NCBI RefSeq assembly: GCF_008001035.1
Contig: NZ_CP042856.1
Span: 434,001-498,000, forward strand
DNA: 64,000 nt
Direction: 5' to 3'
DNA from: Salinibacterium sp. dk2585
GTDB taxonomy: Bacteria > Actinomycetota > Actinomycetes > Actinomycetales > Microbacteriaceae
Each line of letters starts with the position of its first letter. The first letter of the stretch is position 1. A program made the position numbers and the translations under genes. Shown here piece by piece: positions 27,721-35,172 of this stretch. The notes beneath the pieces were generated by a model, which saw only the letters and a list, made by a program, of their open reading frames with translations, was not told the origin of the DNA and searched no databases.

Positions 27721-29246
27721 CAGTAGGCCCCGACCGGGTGGCTCACCTGGCGGAGGGTGCGCCACATGATGACGATGTCGCCGACGAGCGACCAGTTCTC
27801 GACGTAATAGAGGTCGAGCTTGACGCTCTCCTCCCAGCTGAGGTCGGAGCGCCCGTTGATCTGCCACATGCCCGTGAGACCGGGGCGGATGTAGAGCCGC
27901 CTGTGCACGTGGTCCTCGTAGTTCTCGACCTCGCGTGGCAGGGGCGGGCGCGGGCCGACGACGCTCATGTCGCCGACGAGGATGTTCCAGAGCTGCGGGA
28001 GCTCGTCGAGGGAGTGGCGCCGCAGCATCCGGCCCACCCGCGTCACGCGCGGGTCGTTGCGCATCTTGAAGAGCACGCCCTTGCCCTCGTTGTGGTCGAG
28101 GAGCCCCGTGAGGTCATCGCTCGCGCTCGTCACCATCGTGCGGAACTTCCACATCGTGAACCGGCGGCCGTCGCGGCCCACGCGCTCCTGCGAGAAGAGC
28201 GCCGGCCCGGGACTATCGAGCCGCACGGCGAGGGCGATGACGGCGAAGACGGGGGCGAGCACGAGGAGCGCGACTCCCGAGACCGCGACATCGAACGCTC
28301 GCTTGAGCACGTGACGGCCGCCCTCGAACTGCGGGATCTCCACGTGGATGAGGGGCAGGCCCTCCATGGGGCGCAGGTGGATGCGGGGGCCCGCGACATT
28401 CGCGAGGTTCGTTGCGAGCACTAGGTCGGTGGCGGTGCCCTCGAGCTGCCAGGAGAGGTCACGGATGAAGTCGGGCCGACCGGGCGGCGGTCCGGCGACC
28501 ACGACCGAGTCGGCGCCCAGTTCGGCCGCCGTAGCGGCCACAGAGTCGAGGTCGGTGCTCATGGGGAGCCCGCCGAGCTGCGCGGGGAGAGGTTCGGACC
28601 CGGAGGCGTCGACGACGGCGCCAACGACGGCGTATGCGGCAGTCGACGCCCGCTCGATCTGCTTCGCGACATAGGCCACATCACTTCGGCTGCCGACCAC
28701 GAGGACCCTCGAGAGACAGTGCCCCTCACGTCCGCGACTGATGAGCCACTTGCGCCACGACCAGCGACCAAGCACGAGCGCGACGAGGCCCAGAGGGAAG
28801 GCGACGAGGAACGGCGGGGCGATCGGGCCGACGCCCGCGACAACGAATGTCATCGCAAGGAGTCCCATCACGAGAGTGCTCGCGCTCACAACCCGCTTGT
28901 ATTCGGTGACTCCGACGCTCAGGACGCGGCAGTCACGCGTGCGGAAGATGCTGAGCACCGTGAACCACAGCAGGGCGATCCCAGCTGCGATCAGCCAGTT
29001 CGCCGCGATCTCGGCCGAGCTCCATGACGACTGGGCGCTCCAGGCGATGAAGGGCCCGCTGACCGCGAGGCAGATGATGAGCGTGTCGCTCAGGAGGAGG
29101 CGCTGTTGGTAGCGGCGTGCCCACGCGGGTCCTGATTCCGCTGTGGGTGCATTGGATGCGAAGGGCTCGACGAGTCGCAGCGCATTGCGTGGGTGGGCAG
29201 AGAGCTGTCGTCTCGGGGTTCCGAGGCTCACTCCTGAATGGGTCAT
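27720..29246 (-). CDS. polyprenyl-phosphate sugar-1-phosphate transferase (EPS initiating enzyme)
   Basis: A 508-residue WbaP/WcaJ-type phosphoglycosyltransferase that starts EPS synthesis by moving a sugar phosphate to undecaprenyl phosphate. It has four N-terminal membrane helices (about 60-180), a Rossmann-like middle domain (VLVVGSRSDVAYVAKQI), and the catalytic C-terminal domain with KRAFDVAVSGVALL, the P-rich loop DSPGPALFSQERVGRDG, KFRTM, RRHSLDELPQLWNIL and RPGLTGMWQINGRSD. ATG 29246 has a perfect AGGAGG upstream. First gene of the minus-strand EPS operon; a 550-base untranslated region lies upstream. Confidence 0.95.
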   Translation of the reverse strand: MTHSGVSLGTPRRQLSAHPRNALRLVEPFASNAPTAESGPAWARRYQQRLLLSDTLIICLAVSGPFIAWSAQSSWSSAEIAANWLIAAGIALLWFTVLSIFRTRDCRVLSVGVTEYKRVVSASTLVMGLLAMTFVVAGVGPIAPPFLVAFPLGLVALVLGRWSWRKWLISRGREGHCLSRVLVVGSRSDVAYVAKQIERASTAAYAVVGAVVDASGSEPLPAQLGGLPMSTDLDSVAATAAELGADSVVVAGPPPGRPDFIRDLSWQLEGTATDLVLATNLANVAGPRIHLRPMEGLPLIHVEIPQFEGGRHVLKRAFDVAVSGVALLVLAPVFAVIALAVRLDSPGPALFSQERVGRDGRRFTMWKFRTMVTSASDDLTGLLDHNEGKGVLFKMRNDPRVTRVGRMLRRHSLDELPQLWNILVGDMSVVGPRPPLPREVENYEDHVHRRLYIRPGLTGMWQINGRSDLSWEESVKLDLYYVENWSLVGDIVIMWRTLRQVSHPVGAY

Positions 29247-29541
29247 CGGGAAGTCCTCCTGCAGGCATGGCAAGCACAGGTGGGGGCACCCGCGGGCAGA
29301 GGCGGGTACGACGATCAGGACGTCGTTGGCGCAGATCGCTACGGGGGCGCAGGGCACAGCGCAGCAACGCCGCAGGAACAACGGCGAACAGGCACTGTCA
29401 GCAGCGCGGCGCTGTGCGCGCCGGCGCTGTACGGGTGCAGCGGGGCTGCGACGGGGTTTCGCGTCACCGTGGGAAGCGACGCGATATTCGGGTCAAGCTG
29501 GGCGGTCGCCGTGCGGCCATCGCTGCGGGAACAACGATTGA

Positions 29542-29589
29542 GGGTCCGATGTCATGGTGCTGGCCGGCGACCGGCCCGACATCGGACTC
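29542..29589. other. nested stem-loop, possible structured EPS leader RNA
   Basis: Outer arms TCCGATGTC (29545-29553) and GACATCGGA (29578-29586), extendable by three more pairs with one wobble, enclose a second perfect hairpin GGCCGG-CGA-CCGGCC. It lies about 300 bases upstream of the EPS operon start. It could be a leader RNA element, an attenuator or a terminator of a small transcript. The symmetry is seen directly; the role is inference. Confidence 0.45.
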
Positions 29590-29662
29590 CTGGGACTGCG
29601 GTTCTCCTCGGGGGAGGACGGGTAGTGCGTGGTTTGGGGCGGCGAGCGGGAACTGTGGCCCC

Positions 29663-29696
29663 CATTCACGTGCCCCCCGGAAAGGGGGAGTGAATG
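29663..29696. promoter_or_regulatory. compound inverted repeat CATTCAC...CCCCC-GGAAA-GGGGG...GTGAATG
   Basis: Outer seven-base arms CATTCAC (29663-29669) and GTGAATG (29690-29696) flank a CCCCC/GGGGG core (29674-29688). It belongs to the C/G-run family noted at 4714 and 29736. Position upstream of the EPS operon suggests an operator. Confidence 0.5.
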
Positions 29697-29735
29697 ATTC
29701 GCTCACAGTAGCTCGGTCACCGACAGGTCCGTACC

Positions 29736-29749
29736 CCCCCTTTCGGGGG
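29736..29749. promoter_or_regulatory. C/G-run palindrome CCCCC-TTTC-GGGGG
   Basis: The reverse complement reads CCCCCGAAAGGGGG, the same core as the element at 4715-4730. It lies 48 bases before the metallopeptidase ATG and about 490 bases upstream of the EPS start, so it could act on either gene. Confidence 0.5.
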
Positions 29750-29796
29750 TGATATTTCAATGGGTGGGAATCGCTTGCGGGGGTACCGTCAGCCCT

Positions 29797-30663
29797 ATGA
29801 CCTTCAATGACAACGCGCGGAGTGGAGGGTCCCGGGCCAGCAAACGAGGGCGCGGCGCGGCGATCGCCGGTGGTGGTGGAATCGTCGGCCTGATCGCTGT
29901 CTTCCTGATCGCGCAGTTCACCGGGGTGGACGTCAGTGGCCTCCTCGGGCAGGGCCAGGCGTCGTCGGGTCCCGTGGGCGTCGTCGAGGACTGTGAGACG
30001 GGCGCGGATGCCAACGAGAGCACCGAGTGCCGCGCAGACTTCGCCGCGCAGTCGATCGAGGCCTACTGGGAGGACGAACTCGGCGAGGACTATCGCCCGC
30101 CGGGCTACGTCTTCTTCGAGGCCCAGACGAACACCGGATGCGGCGGCGCGACGAGTGCCGTCGGCCCGTTCTACTGTCCCGCCGACGAGACCGTGTACCT
30201 CGACCTGTCGTTCTACAACGAACTGCAGTCGACCTTCGGAGCCGAGGGTGGGCCCCTCGCCGAGATGTACGTCATCGCGCACGAGTGGGGTCACCACATC
30301 CAGAACGTCACCGGCACCATGGGGCAGATTCAGCGCGGTGACGCCGGACCGACATCCGATTCGGTGCGCCTCGAGCTGCAGGCGGACTGCTACGCGGGGG
30401 CGTGGGCGGGGGCTGCCGCGACTACGCAGGACGAGTACGGCACCGCGTTCCTCGAGCCGCTTACGCGCGAGCAGGTTGCGCAGGCCCTGGACGCGGCATC
30501 CGTCATTGGGGACGACCACATCCAGGAGACGATGCAGGGGCAGGTCACGCCGCACAACTGGACGCACGGCTCGAGCGAGCAGCGGCAGCGGTGGTTCACG
30601 AGCGGCTACGAGCGGGGCGCGAACGCGTGCGACACCTTCGCGGTGAGCGGCACCCAGCTCTGA
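29797..30663 (+). CDS. neutral zinc metallopeptidase (YpfJ family)
   Basis: A 288-residue membrane-anchored peptidase-like protein. A basic tail, one transmembrane helix (about 24-45) and an outer domain with the zinc motif HEWGHH (162-167), followed by RLELQADCYAGAWAG, where the glutamate and aspartate fit the third zinc ligand region. Two cysteine pairs (ETGADAN..TEC, TGCGG..YC) may form disulfides. Physiological substrate unknown. ATG 29797 lacks a Shine-Dalgarno and follows TACCGT by seven bases, so the mRNA is probably leaderless. Confidence 0.9.
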   Translation: MTFNDNARSGGSRASKRGRGAAIAGGGGIVGLIAVFLIAQFTGVDVSGLLGQGQASSGPVGVVEDCETGADANESTECRADFAAQSIEAYWEDELGEDYRPPGYVFFEAQTNTGCGGATSAVGPFYCPADETVYLDLSFYNELQSTFGAEGGPLAEMYVIAHEWGHHIQNVTGTMGQIQRGDAGPTSDSVRLELQADCYAGAWAGAAATTQDEYGTAFLEPLTREQVAQALDAASVIGDDHIQETMQGQVTPHNWTHGSSEQRQRWFTSGYERGANACDTFAVSGTQL

Positions 30664-30673
30664 CCTCTTCCGC

Positions 30674-30757
30674 CTCAGGAGCTAACGCTCCCAACTCAGG
30701 AGTTCACTCTCCGAACTCAGGAGTTCACTCTCCCAACTCAGGAGTTCAAACTCGAGT
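30674..30757. repeat. four tandem copies of a 21-bp repeat
   Basis: Units start at 30674, 30695, 30716 and 30737 with consensus CTCAGGAGTTCACTCTCCCAA. Each junction holds the inverted repeat AACTC-AG-GAGTT. It fills the gap between the convergent metallopeptidase and thioredoxin genes and may serve as a bidirectional terminator or a protein-binding array. Confidence 0.85.
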
Positions 30758-30774
30758 TCCTGAATTAGGAAGGG

Positions 30775-31152
30775 TCAGGCGTTGCCTTCGGCCTCCTGCT
30801 GTGCGCGAACCTGCGCCCAGACGTGATCCATGTCGAGGCCCTTAACCGCGGTGATGACTTCCTCGAGCGCGGGAGCGGGCAGGGCACCCGGCTGCGAGAA
30901 GACGAGCACGCCGTCGCGGAATGCCATGAGCGTCGGGATCGACGTGATGTTGGCGGCACCCGCGAGCGCCTGCTCTGCCTCCGTGTCGACCTTGGCGAAG
31001 GTGACATCCGCGTGCTGCTCGCTCGCGCTCTCGTAGACGGGGGCGAACTGCTTGCAGGGGCCGCACCAGTCGGCCCAGAAGTCAACCAGCGTGATGCCGG
31101 GCTCCGTGACGGTCTTCTCAAAGTCTGCGGCCGTCAGATCGATGGTTGCCAT
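30775..31152 (-). CDS. trxA: thioredoxin
   Basis: A 125-residue thioredoxin with the redox site WCGPC (cysteines 30 and 33), preceded by VDFWADWC, and the cis-proline region SIPTLMAFRDG. It reduces protein disulfides in the cytoplasm; no signal peptide. It has about 20 more residues at the C-terminus than E. coli TrxA. GAGGACAGC precedes the ATG. It follows the TspO-like gene by 36 bases and may share its transcript. Confidence 0.92.
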   Translation of the reverse strand: MATIDLTAADFEKTVTEPGITLVDFWADWCGPCKQFAPVYESASEQHADVTFAKVDTEAEQALAGAANITSIPTLMAFRDGVLVFSQPGALPAPALEEVITAVKGLDMDHVWAQVRAQQEAEGNA

Positions 31153-31188
31153 GCTGTCCTCGTTTCGTTTCGTGGGCGTCGTTCGAGC

Positions 31189-32004
31189 CTAGGTGCTGAG
31201 CGGTTCGCGGCGAGCGGCGGTGGCGACGGAGCGCACGCGCGTGAGCGCCGTCACCGCGGCGACGGCCACGACCGCGACGATGGCAGCGATCGCTGTGGGC
31301 ATGCTCTCGGGCTCGCCCGTGATGCGCTCGAAAGCGACCCATGCGAGACCCCAGCAGAGGGAGAGGGTGGGGGCCACACGTCCGCTCGAGCGAAGAGCGT
31401 AGCCGCAGCCGACCACGCCGGCCGCGAGCGCGAGCACGACGCCCCACGCGTCGGGTGAGAGGGGTCCTCCGTCGAAGCCCATGTCGGCGAGCCACGCCGC
31501 GATGTTGACGATCGTCGCGACGCTGACCCAACCGAGGTAGAGCCCGACCGTGCCATCCGTCACGACGGCGTCGACGGGTCCATCGGATGGGGTGTCGACG
31601 GCGATGAGGAAGGCGATCACGAGCACCACGAGGAGTGCGATGATCGCGACGACGCTGAGGAAGACGCTGCCCGCCTGCACGCTGAGGATCCAGGCCGCAT
31701 TGAGCAGCATGCTTGCCGCGATGGGGTAGCCGAGTCGCCGATGGCGCGCCGCTTCACGCTGGCCGGGCAAACACTGCCAAACCGCGTATGCCGCCAGGCC
31801 GAGGTAGATGACCGACCAGATCGCGAAGGCCGGCCCTCCCGGGGCGATCGTGCTCGTGTCGGTCTGCAGGGCTCCGTCCGCGGCATCCGCTATCTGTGTT
31901 CCTCCTGCTGCGCCGGAACCGATGAAACCGCCGACGAGCGCGAGGAGCGCGCTCACCGCGACCGTGATCTGTCGTGCGAGATCTTTTCCCCTGGTGGCTG
32001 TCAT
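31189..32004 (-). CDS. tryptophan-rich sensory protein homologue (TspO/MBR family-like)
   Basis: A 271-residue membrane protein with seven or eight hydrophobic helices. The segment APGGPAFAIWSVIYLGLAAY is characteristic of long actinobacterial TspO/MBR-like proteins, as is LYLGWVSVATIVNIAAWL. Classical TspO has about 160 residues and five helices, so this is the longer variant; ligand (tetrapyrrole or lipid) is unknown. ATG 32004 overlaps the DUF488 stop as ATGA. Confidence 0.75.
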   Translation of the reverse strand: MTATRGKDLARQITVAVSALLALVGGFIGSGAAGGTQIADAADGALQTDTSTIAPGGPAFAIWSVIYLGLAAYAVWQCLPGQREAARHRRLGYPIAASMLLNAAWILSVQAGSVFLSVVAIIALLVVLVIAFLIAVDTPSDGPVDAVVTDGTVGLYLGWVSVATIVNIAAWLADMGFDGGPLSPDAWGVVLALAAGVVGCGYALRSSGRVAPTLSLCWGLAWVAFERITGEPESMPTAIAAIVAVVAVAAVTALTRVRSVATAARREPLST

Positions 32005-32555
32005 GGCTCCACAGTCCCCGCATCGCCTGAGTGTTCGCTGGCCGGGTAGGTCACGGTCGTGCCGTCGACGACCGCGAACGACGTCAGCGTCTCTTCGCGG
32101 GCGTTGGCGGGGGTCATGATGTCGGCGACGCGGATGCTGCGGGCGAGGAGTGCGTCGCCCACGAGCGAGCGGTGGCACCGCCACGGTACGGCTTCCGCGC
32201 ACATGATCGCGACGGTGTGTTCGTCGGTGAGCGCGAGGAGCTCCTCGAGGGCGGCTTCGAAGTCTCGAGTCTGCATGTAGTCGGCGTAACCGCGGAACGA
32301 GAGGTTGCGCCATGCGCCGTTCGGCGAGTTCGCGCGGGCCTTGCGGAGCCCCCCGAGGCCAGCGATTCGCGTGTAGCCCATGCCCTGCTCCGGCAGCGTC
32401 ACTCGCATGGAGTCCTCCCAGTACTGCGGGTTACGGCGCGACTTGGGCACGGTGCGGATGTCTGCGACGAGCGTCACCCCGTGGGCGCGCACGAGTGCCA
32501 CGAACTCTTCGAGGCTCCTGGTCGAATGGCCGACCGTGAAGACCGGGGTGGTCAT
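32001..32555 (-). CDS. DUF488 family protein
   Basis: A 184-residue protein with the DUF488 pattern: VFTVGHSTRSLEEFVALV at the N-terminus, VADIRTVPKSRRNPQ, and IMCAEAVPWRCHRSLVGDAL, which contains the conserved C and CHR residues. The family is widespread but has no established reaction. A CATCCT about ten bases before ATG 32555 could be the -10 of a leaderless transcript that goes on to the TspO-like gene and perhaps thioredoxin. Confidence 0.88.
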   Translation of the reverse strand: MTTPVFTVGHSTRSLEEFVALVRAHGVTLVADIRTVPKSRRNPQYWEDSMRVTLPEQGMGYTRIAGLGGLRKARANSPNGAWRNLSFRGYADYMQTRDFEAALEELLALTDEHTVAIMCAEAVPWRCHRSLVGDALLARSIRVADIMTPANAREETLTSFAVVDGTTVTYPASEHSGDAGTVEP

Positions 32556-32652
32556 GGCGCACAGGATGGCAGCGCTGGCTGAAAGCCGAGTGGGATCGTT
32601 GCAGACGGGGTTCGGGCGGCGGATGCCGCTATAGGCATATAGCCCGCGATGG

Positions 32653-32720
32653 CCCCCGCTTTGGTGGTGAAATGTCCCCCGCATGTGGGCGTTTCGGCCG
32701 ACTGCCCCCCGAATTCGGGG
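32653..32720. promoter_or_regulatory. cluster of three C-run/G-run near-palindromes upstream of the Tad operon
   Basis: CCCCCGCTTTGGTGG (32653), CCCCCGCATGTGGG (32676) and CCCCCCGAATTCGGGG (32705-32720, with perfect 14-bp palindrome CCCCGAATTCGGGG) follow one another 80-150 bases upstream of the riboswitch. Their CCCCCG core matches the EPS-locus elements. A binding array for one regulator is inferred. A -10-like TAATCT follows at 32776-32781. Confidence 0.45.
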
Positions 32721-32799
32721 TATATCGCGGCGCAGTTGTACCCCGTTTTTCTCTCAGAAAGGAAACGCCCCGGCCTAATCTTTGACTACTGCAGACATT

Positions 32800-32884
32800 G
32801 CAGACCCAGAGAACAGCAAAGGCAAACCCGGAGAGATTCGGGGACGCAAAGCCAACGGGGCCCGTCGGGGGTCGGCCGGGTTGC
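32800..32884 (+). ncRNA. cyclic di-GMP-I riboswitch (GEMM class)
   Basis: The conserved GEMM blocks are all present: AGCAAAGGCAAACC, then the P2 stem CCCGGA-GAGA-TTCGGG capped by a GNRA tetraloop (GAGA), then GGGACGCAAAGCC, then a P3-like hairpin (about 32841-32874). P1 closes by GCAG(A)CCC at 32800-32807 with GGGTTGC at 32878-32884. The aptamer ends 20 bases before the Flp pilin ATG and 9 bases before its GGAG, so control of translation or of nearby transcription is likely. Whether ligand turns the gene on or off cannot be read from the sequence. Confidence 0.93.
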
Positions 32885-32904
32885 ACCACCGATTGGAGTC
32901 TCAC

Positions 32905-33114
32905 ATGACCAAGTTCCTCATCACCCTGCAGGGCTTCGTGAACGACCGTCTCGGTCGCGAAGAGCGCGGCGCGAGCGCCGTCGAGTACGCGATCCTGATC
33001 GGCGTCATCGTTGTTGTTGTCGCTGCGGCGCTCTGGGCCTTCGGCGACCAGCTGTCCACCTTCTTCACGGGGATCCTTCCCGGCAGCGTGGGCAGCACCA
33101 AGCCCACCCCGTAG
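32905..33114 (+). CDS. flp: Flp-type IVb pilin
   Basis: A 69-residue major pilin: positively charged leader with REERG at the prepilin cleavage region, then ASAVEYAILIGVIVVVVAAALW, the typical Flp hydrophobic helix with Glu-Tyr near its start, and a short polar tail. Product is cleaved by a TadV-type peptidase (not encoded in this window) and assembled by the Tad machinery. GGAG sits eight bases before the ATG. First gene behind the c-di-GMP riboswitch; a strong hairpin follows and may protect the pilin part of the mRNA. Confidence 0.92.
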   Translation: MTKFLITLQGFVNDRLGREERGASAVEYAILIGVIVVVVAAALWAFGDQLSTFFTGILPGSVGSTKPTP

Positions 33115-33126
33115 TCAGATCATGCG

Positions 33127-33154
33127 ACGACCCGGCCGGCGTCGGCCGGGTCGT
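33127..33154 (+). terminator. strong hairpin after the pilin gene (partial terminator or mRNA stabiliser)
   Basis: Perfect 12-bp arms ACGACCCGGCCG/CGGCCGGGTCGT around GCGT, with no T-run after it. Placed between the pilin and TadE genes, it probably lets most transcripts end or be processed after flp so that pilin exceeds the assembly proteins. Confidence 0.7.
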
Positions 33155-33178
33155 TCGCGTATTCCCCGGGAGGAATGC

Positions 33179-33565
33179 ATGCGAGGGATGCGAGGCGATG
33201 AGCGCGGCGCGGTCGCGGTCGAGTTCGCGCTCGTGGTGCCGGTGCTCCTGATGGTGATCTTTGCGATCGTTGAGTTCGGGCTCATCTACAACGCGCAGAT
33301 CCAGGTGACGGCGTCCGCGCGCGAGGGCGCCCGGGCGGCGGCGCTGGGTGCGCCGCTGGCCCAGGCGAAGTCGACGGCGGTCGCCGCTGCGCCGTCGCTC
33401 TCGCCCGCGCTCACCGCGGAGAACGTCTCCGTCTCGCCTGCGAGTTGTGCACCCGGCACCAACGTGACGGTCACGATCGTGAACTACCGGCTGAACTCGA
33501 TCAGCGGGATGTTCACTGGGGGTATCGAGCTCAGCGGCAAGGCCGTCATGAGGTGCGGGGCATGA
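33179..33565 (+). CDS. tadE: TadE-like minor pilin/pseudopilin
   Basis: A 128-residue protein of the Flp pilus. It has a short charged leader ending DERGAVAVEFALVVPVLLMVIFAIVEFG, the TadE prepilin-like helix, then QIQVTASAREGARAAALG and a small beta-rich domain with two cysteines (SCAPG, MRCGA) that may pair. GGAGG lies five bases before ATG 33179. It overlaps the next gene by four bases (ATGA). Confidence 0.9.
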   Translation: MRGMRGDERGAVAVEFALVVPVLLMVIFAIVEFGLIYNAQIQVTASAREGARAAALGAPLAQAKSTAVAAAPSLSPALTAENVSVSPASCAPGTNVTVTIVNYRLNSISGMFTGGIELSGKAVMRCGA

Positions 33566-34470
33566 GCGGCTACGAGCGGTCCCTCGCGGCGTGGGCGCGG
33601 CGACGGCTAAGGGTGCTGCTCAACCTCCGGAGCGACGAGCGGGGTGCGACGGCCGTCATGGTCGCGATCCTCAGCGTGCTCATGCTGGGCATGCTCGGTT
33701 TCGTGGTCGACTACGGCGGCGTGGAGGCCAAGCGCAGCCAGTTGCAGGTCGCAGCGGATGCCGCGGCCCTCGCGATCGCGAACGACTGCAGTTCCGGCAA
33801 CACGGCCCAGTGCCGCGCCAACGGCACGGGCCTCGCACTGGCCACCCAGAACGAGGCCAGCGCAGCGTCCGCGACGCTCGACACCACGTCGCGGCGGGTC
33901 ACGGTGACCGCCGAGGGCTCCGTGAGCTTCTCGCTCATGCACACGCTTGGGCTCATCGGTGCCGACCTCGAGGCTGAGGCGACGGCGGCCTGGACCCCCT
34001 CCGTCACGAGTGCGGGAACCGTCTCTCGCGCCAACGTCTACCCGATCGCGCTCGAGGGCTGCCAGAAGCGCACCGAGCTGACGGTGCAACCGATCACCTA
34101 CGGGCTCTCGAGCTCGTCCGTCTGCTACGGGAACGTCATTGCGTGGCCCAGGGAGGCCGTCTACATCGGCGGCCTGTTCAGTTGCGGCACGGAGAGGGTC
34201 ACGATGGGTGAGCGCGTGCGTGCCGACATCCGCCTCTTCTCCTCCTGCAGCGTGCCCTCCTCGCCCGTCATCGTCGCCCTCTGGGACGACCCGAGCGGCA
34301 TCCTGATCTTCAACAGCTACCGGGTCAGCGAGTTTGCCATCTTCGAAGTGACCCAGGTCAACAGCTCCCGCATCGTCGGCCGGTTCCTCCCGTGGAACCC
34401 CAACCACCCCGATATCGTCACATCTACCGGCGGCACGACAGTGCCCGGCTCCGCAAGACTGATTGGTTGA
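33562..34470 (+). CDS. TadG-like pilus assembly protein
   Basis: A 302-residue protein. Cytoplasmic start, then SDERGATAVMVAILSVLMLGMLGFVVDYGGVEAKRSQLQ VAADAAALA, the TadG/TadE-like N-terminal helix motif, followed by a large outer domain with several cysteines (DCSSGNTAQC, EGCQKR, SSVCYG, FSCGTE, SSCSV). It lacks the long von Willebrand A domain of some TadG proteins. Probably a minor component anchoring or capping the pilus. Confidence 0.82.
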   Translation: MSGYERSLAAWARRRLRVLLNLRSDERGATAVMVAILSVLMLGMLGFVVDYGGVEAKRSQLQVAADAAALAIANDCSSGNTAQCRANGTGLALATQNEASAASATLDTTSRRVTVTAEGSVSFSLMHTLGLIGADLEAEATAAWTPSVTSAGTVSRANVYPIALEGCQKRTELTVQPITYGLSSSSVCYGNVIAWPREAVYIGGLFSCGTERVTMGERVRADIRLFSSCSVPSSPVIVALWDDPSGILIFNSYRVSEFAIFEVTQVNSSRIVGRFLPWNPNHPDIVTSTGGTTVPGSARLIG

Positions 34471-34479
34471 TCACAGCAC

Positions 34480-35172
34480 ATGTTCAAGAACCGTGTCATC
34501 GCCGTCGTCGTCGCGGCGCTCCTCGCCGTCGCGGGGGCGATCCTCGTCTTCATCTACGCCTCGAACGCGGAACAGCGCGCCCTCGAAGGGGTCGAGCTTC
34601 GCCCGGTGCTGGTGGTGACGGAGTTCGTGCCGGCAGGCACGGTCGCCGCGGACCTCGGCACGAGCGTCGCGGTGCAGGAGCTGCCGGCCCTCTCGGTCGC
34701 TGAGGGCACCGTGTCGTCGGTGGAGCAGCTCGGCGACCGCGTCGCATCCGCCGACCTGCTGCCGGGGGAGCAGGTCTTCGACGCGCGCTTCGTCGCGGCG
34801 GACGAGAGCGACGCATCCGTTCCGGAGGGCACGCAGCAGCTGAGCTTCTCGCTGCCGACCCAACGCGCGGCGGGGGGCACGGTGCAGGCCGGCGACCTCG
34901 TCGGAGTGTTCGTCTCGATCGCCACGGCGGATGGACTGCCTTCGACGCAACTGCTGCTCGACGGCGTGCAGGTGCTGCGGGTGCAGGGTGGCGTGTCGGA
35001 TGACGGCGCGGAGGTCACCGAAAACGTGACCGTGACGCTCGCCGTCACCGCGGAGCAGGCGCGCAGCATCGTCTATTCGCTCGAGTACGGCAGCGTTTGG
35101 CTCACGGAACAGCCGGAGGAGCTCGACGACACGGTCTCGGGAGAGCTGACGCGCGAGGGGCTGGCACAGTGA
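34480..35172 (+). CDS. cpaB: Flp pilus assembly protein CpaB/RcpC
   Basis: A 230-residue exported protein: N-terminal membrane helix (about 6-26), then an SAF/AFP-like domain starting VLVVTEFVPAGTVAADLG, then VSFSLPTQRAAGG-like and GDLVGVFVSI blocks typical of CpaB/RcpC. It is thought to act at the periplasmic or cell-wall side of the secretion channel. It starts nine bases after tadG and overlaps the cpaE-like gene as GTGA. Confidence 0.88.
   Translation: MFKNRVIAVVVAALLAVAGAILVFIYASNAEQRALEGVELRPVLVVTEFVPAGTVAADLGTSVAVQELPALSVAEGTVSSVEQLGDRVASADLLPGEQVFDARFVAADESDASVPEGTQQLSFSLPTQRAAGGTVQAGDLVGVFVSIATADGLPSTQLLLDGVQVLRVQGGVSDDGAEVTENVTVTLAVTAEQARSIVYSLEYGSVWLTEQPEELDDTVSGELTREGLAQ

Larger units (their letters stand above)
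29247..29796. promoter_or_regulatory. 550-base intergenic control region between EPS operon and metallopeptidase gene
   Basis: No credible gene. It holds the start-proximal Shine-Dalgarno of the EPS operon, a nested stem-loop (29542-29589), a long inverted repeat (29663-29696), a C/G-run palindrome (29736-29749) and a leaderless-type -10, TACCGT (29784-29789), for the plus-strand metallopeptidase. Translation-like frames across it are artefacts of high GC. Confidence 0.6.

Noticed and set aside
29401-29530. A second c-di-GMP riboswitch in the EPS leader
   Set aside because: I looked for GGCAAACC and GACGCAAAGCC on both strands and found neither.
29464-30567. 367-codon minus-strand frame
   Set aside because: It is the complement of the zinc metallopeptidase gene plus the intergenic region; no domain and no ribosome-binding site.
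30674-30757. Possible CRISPR array
   Set aside because: The 21-bp units are directly adjacent with no unique spacers, and no cas genes are present.
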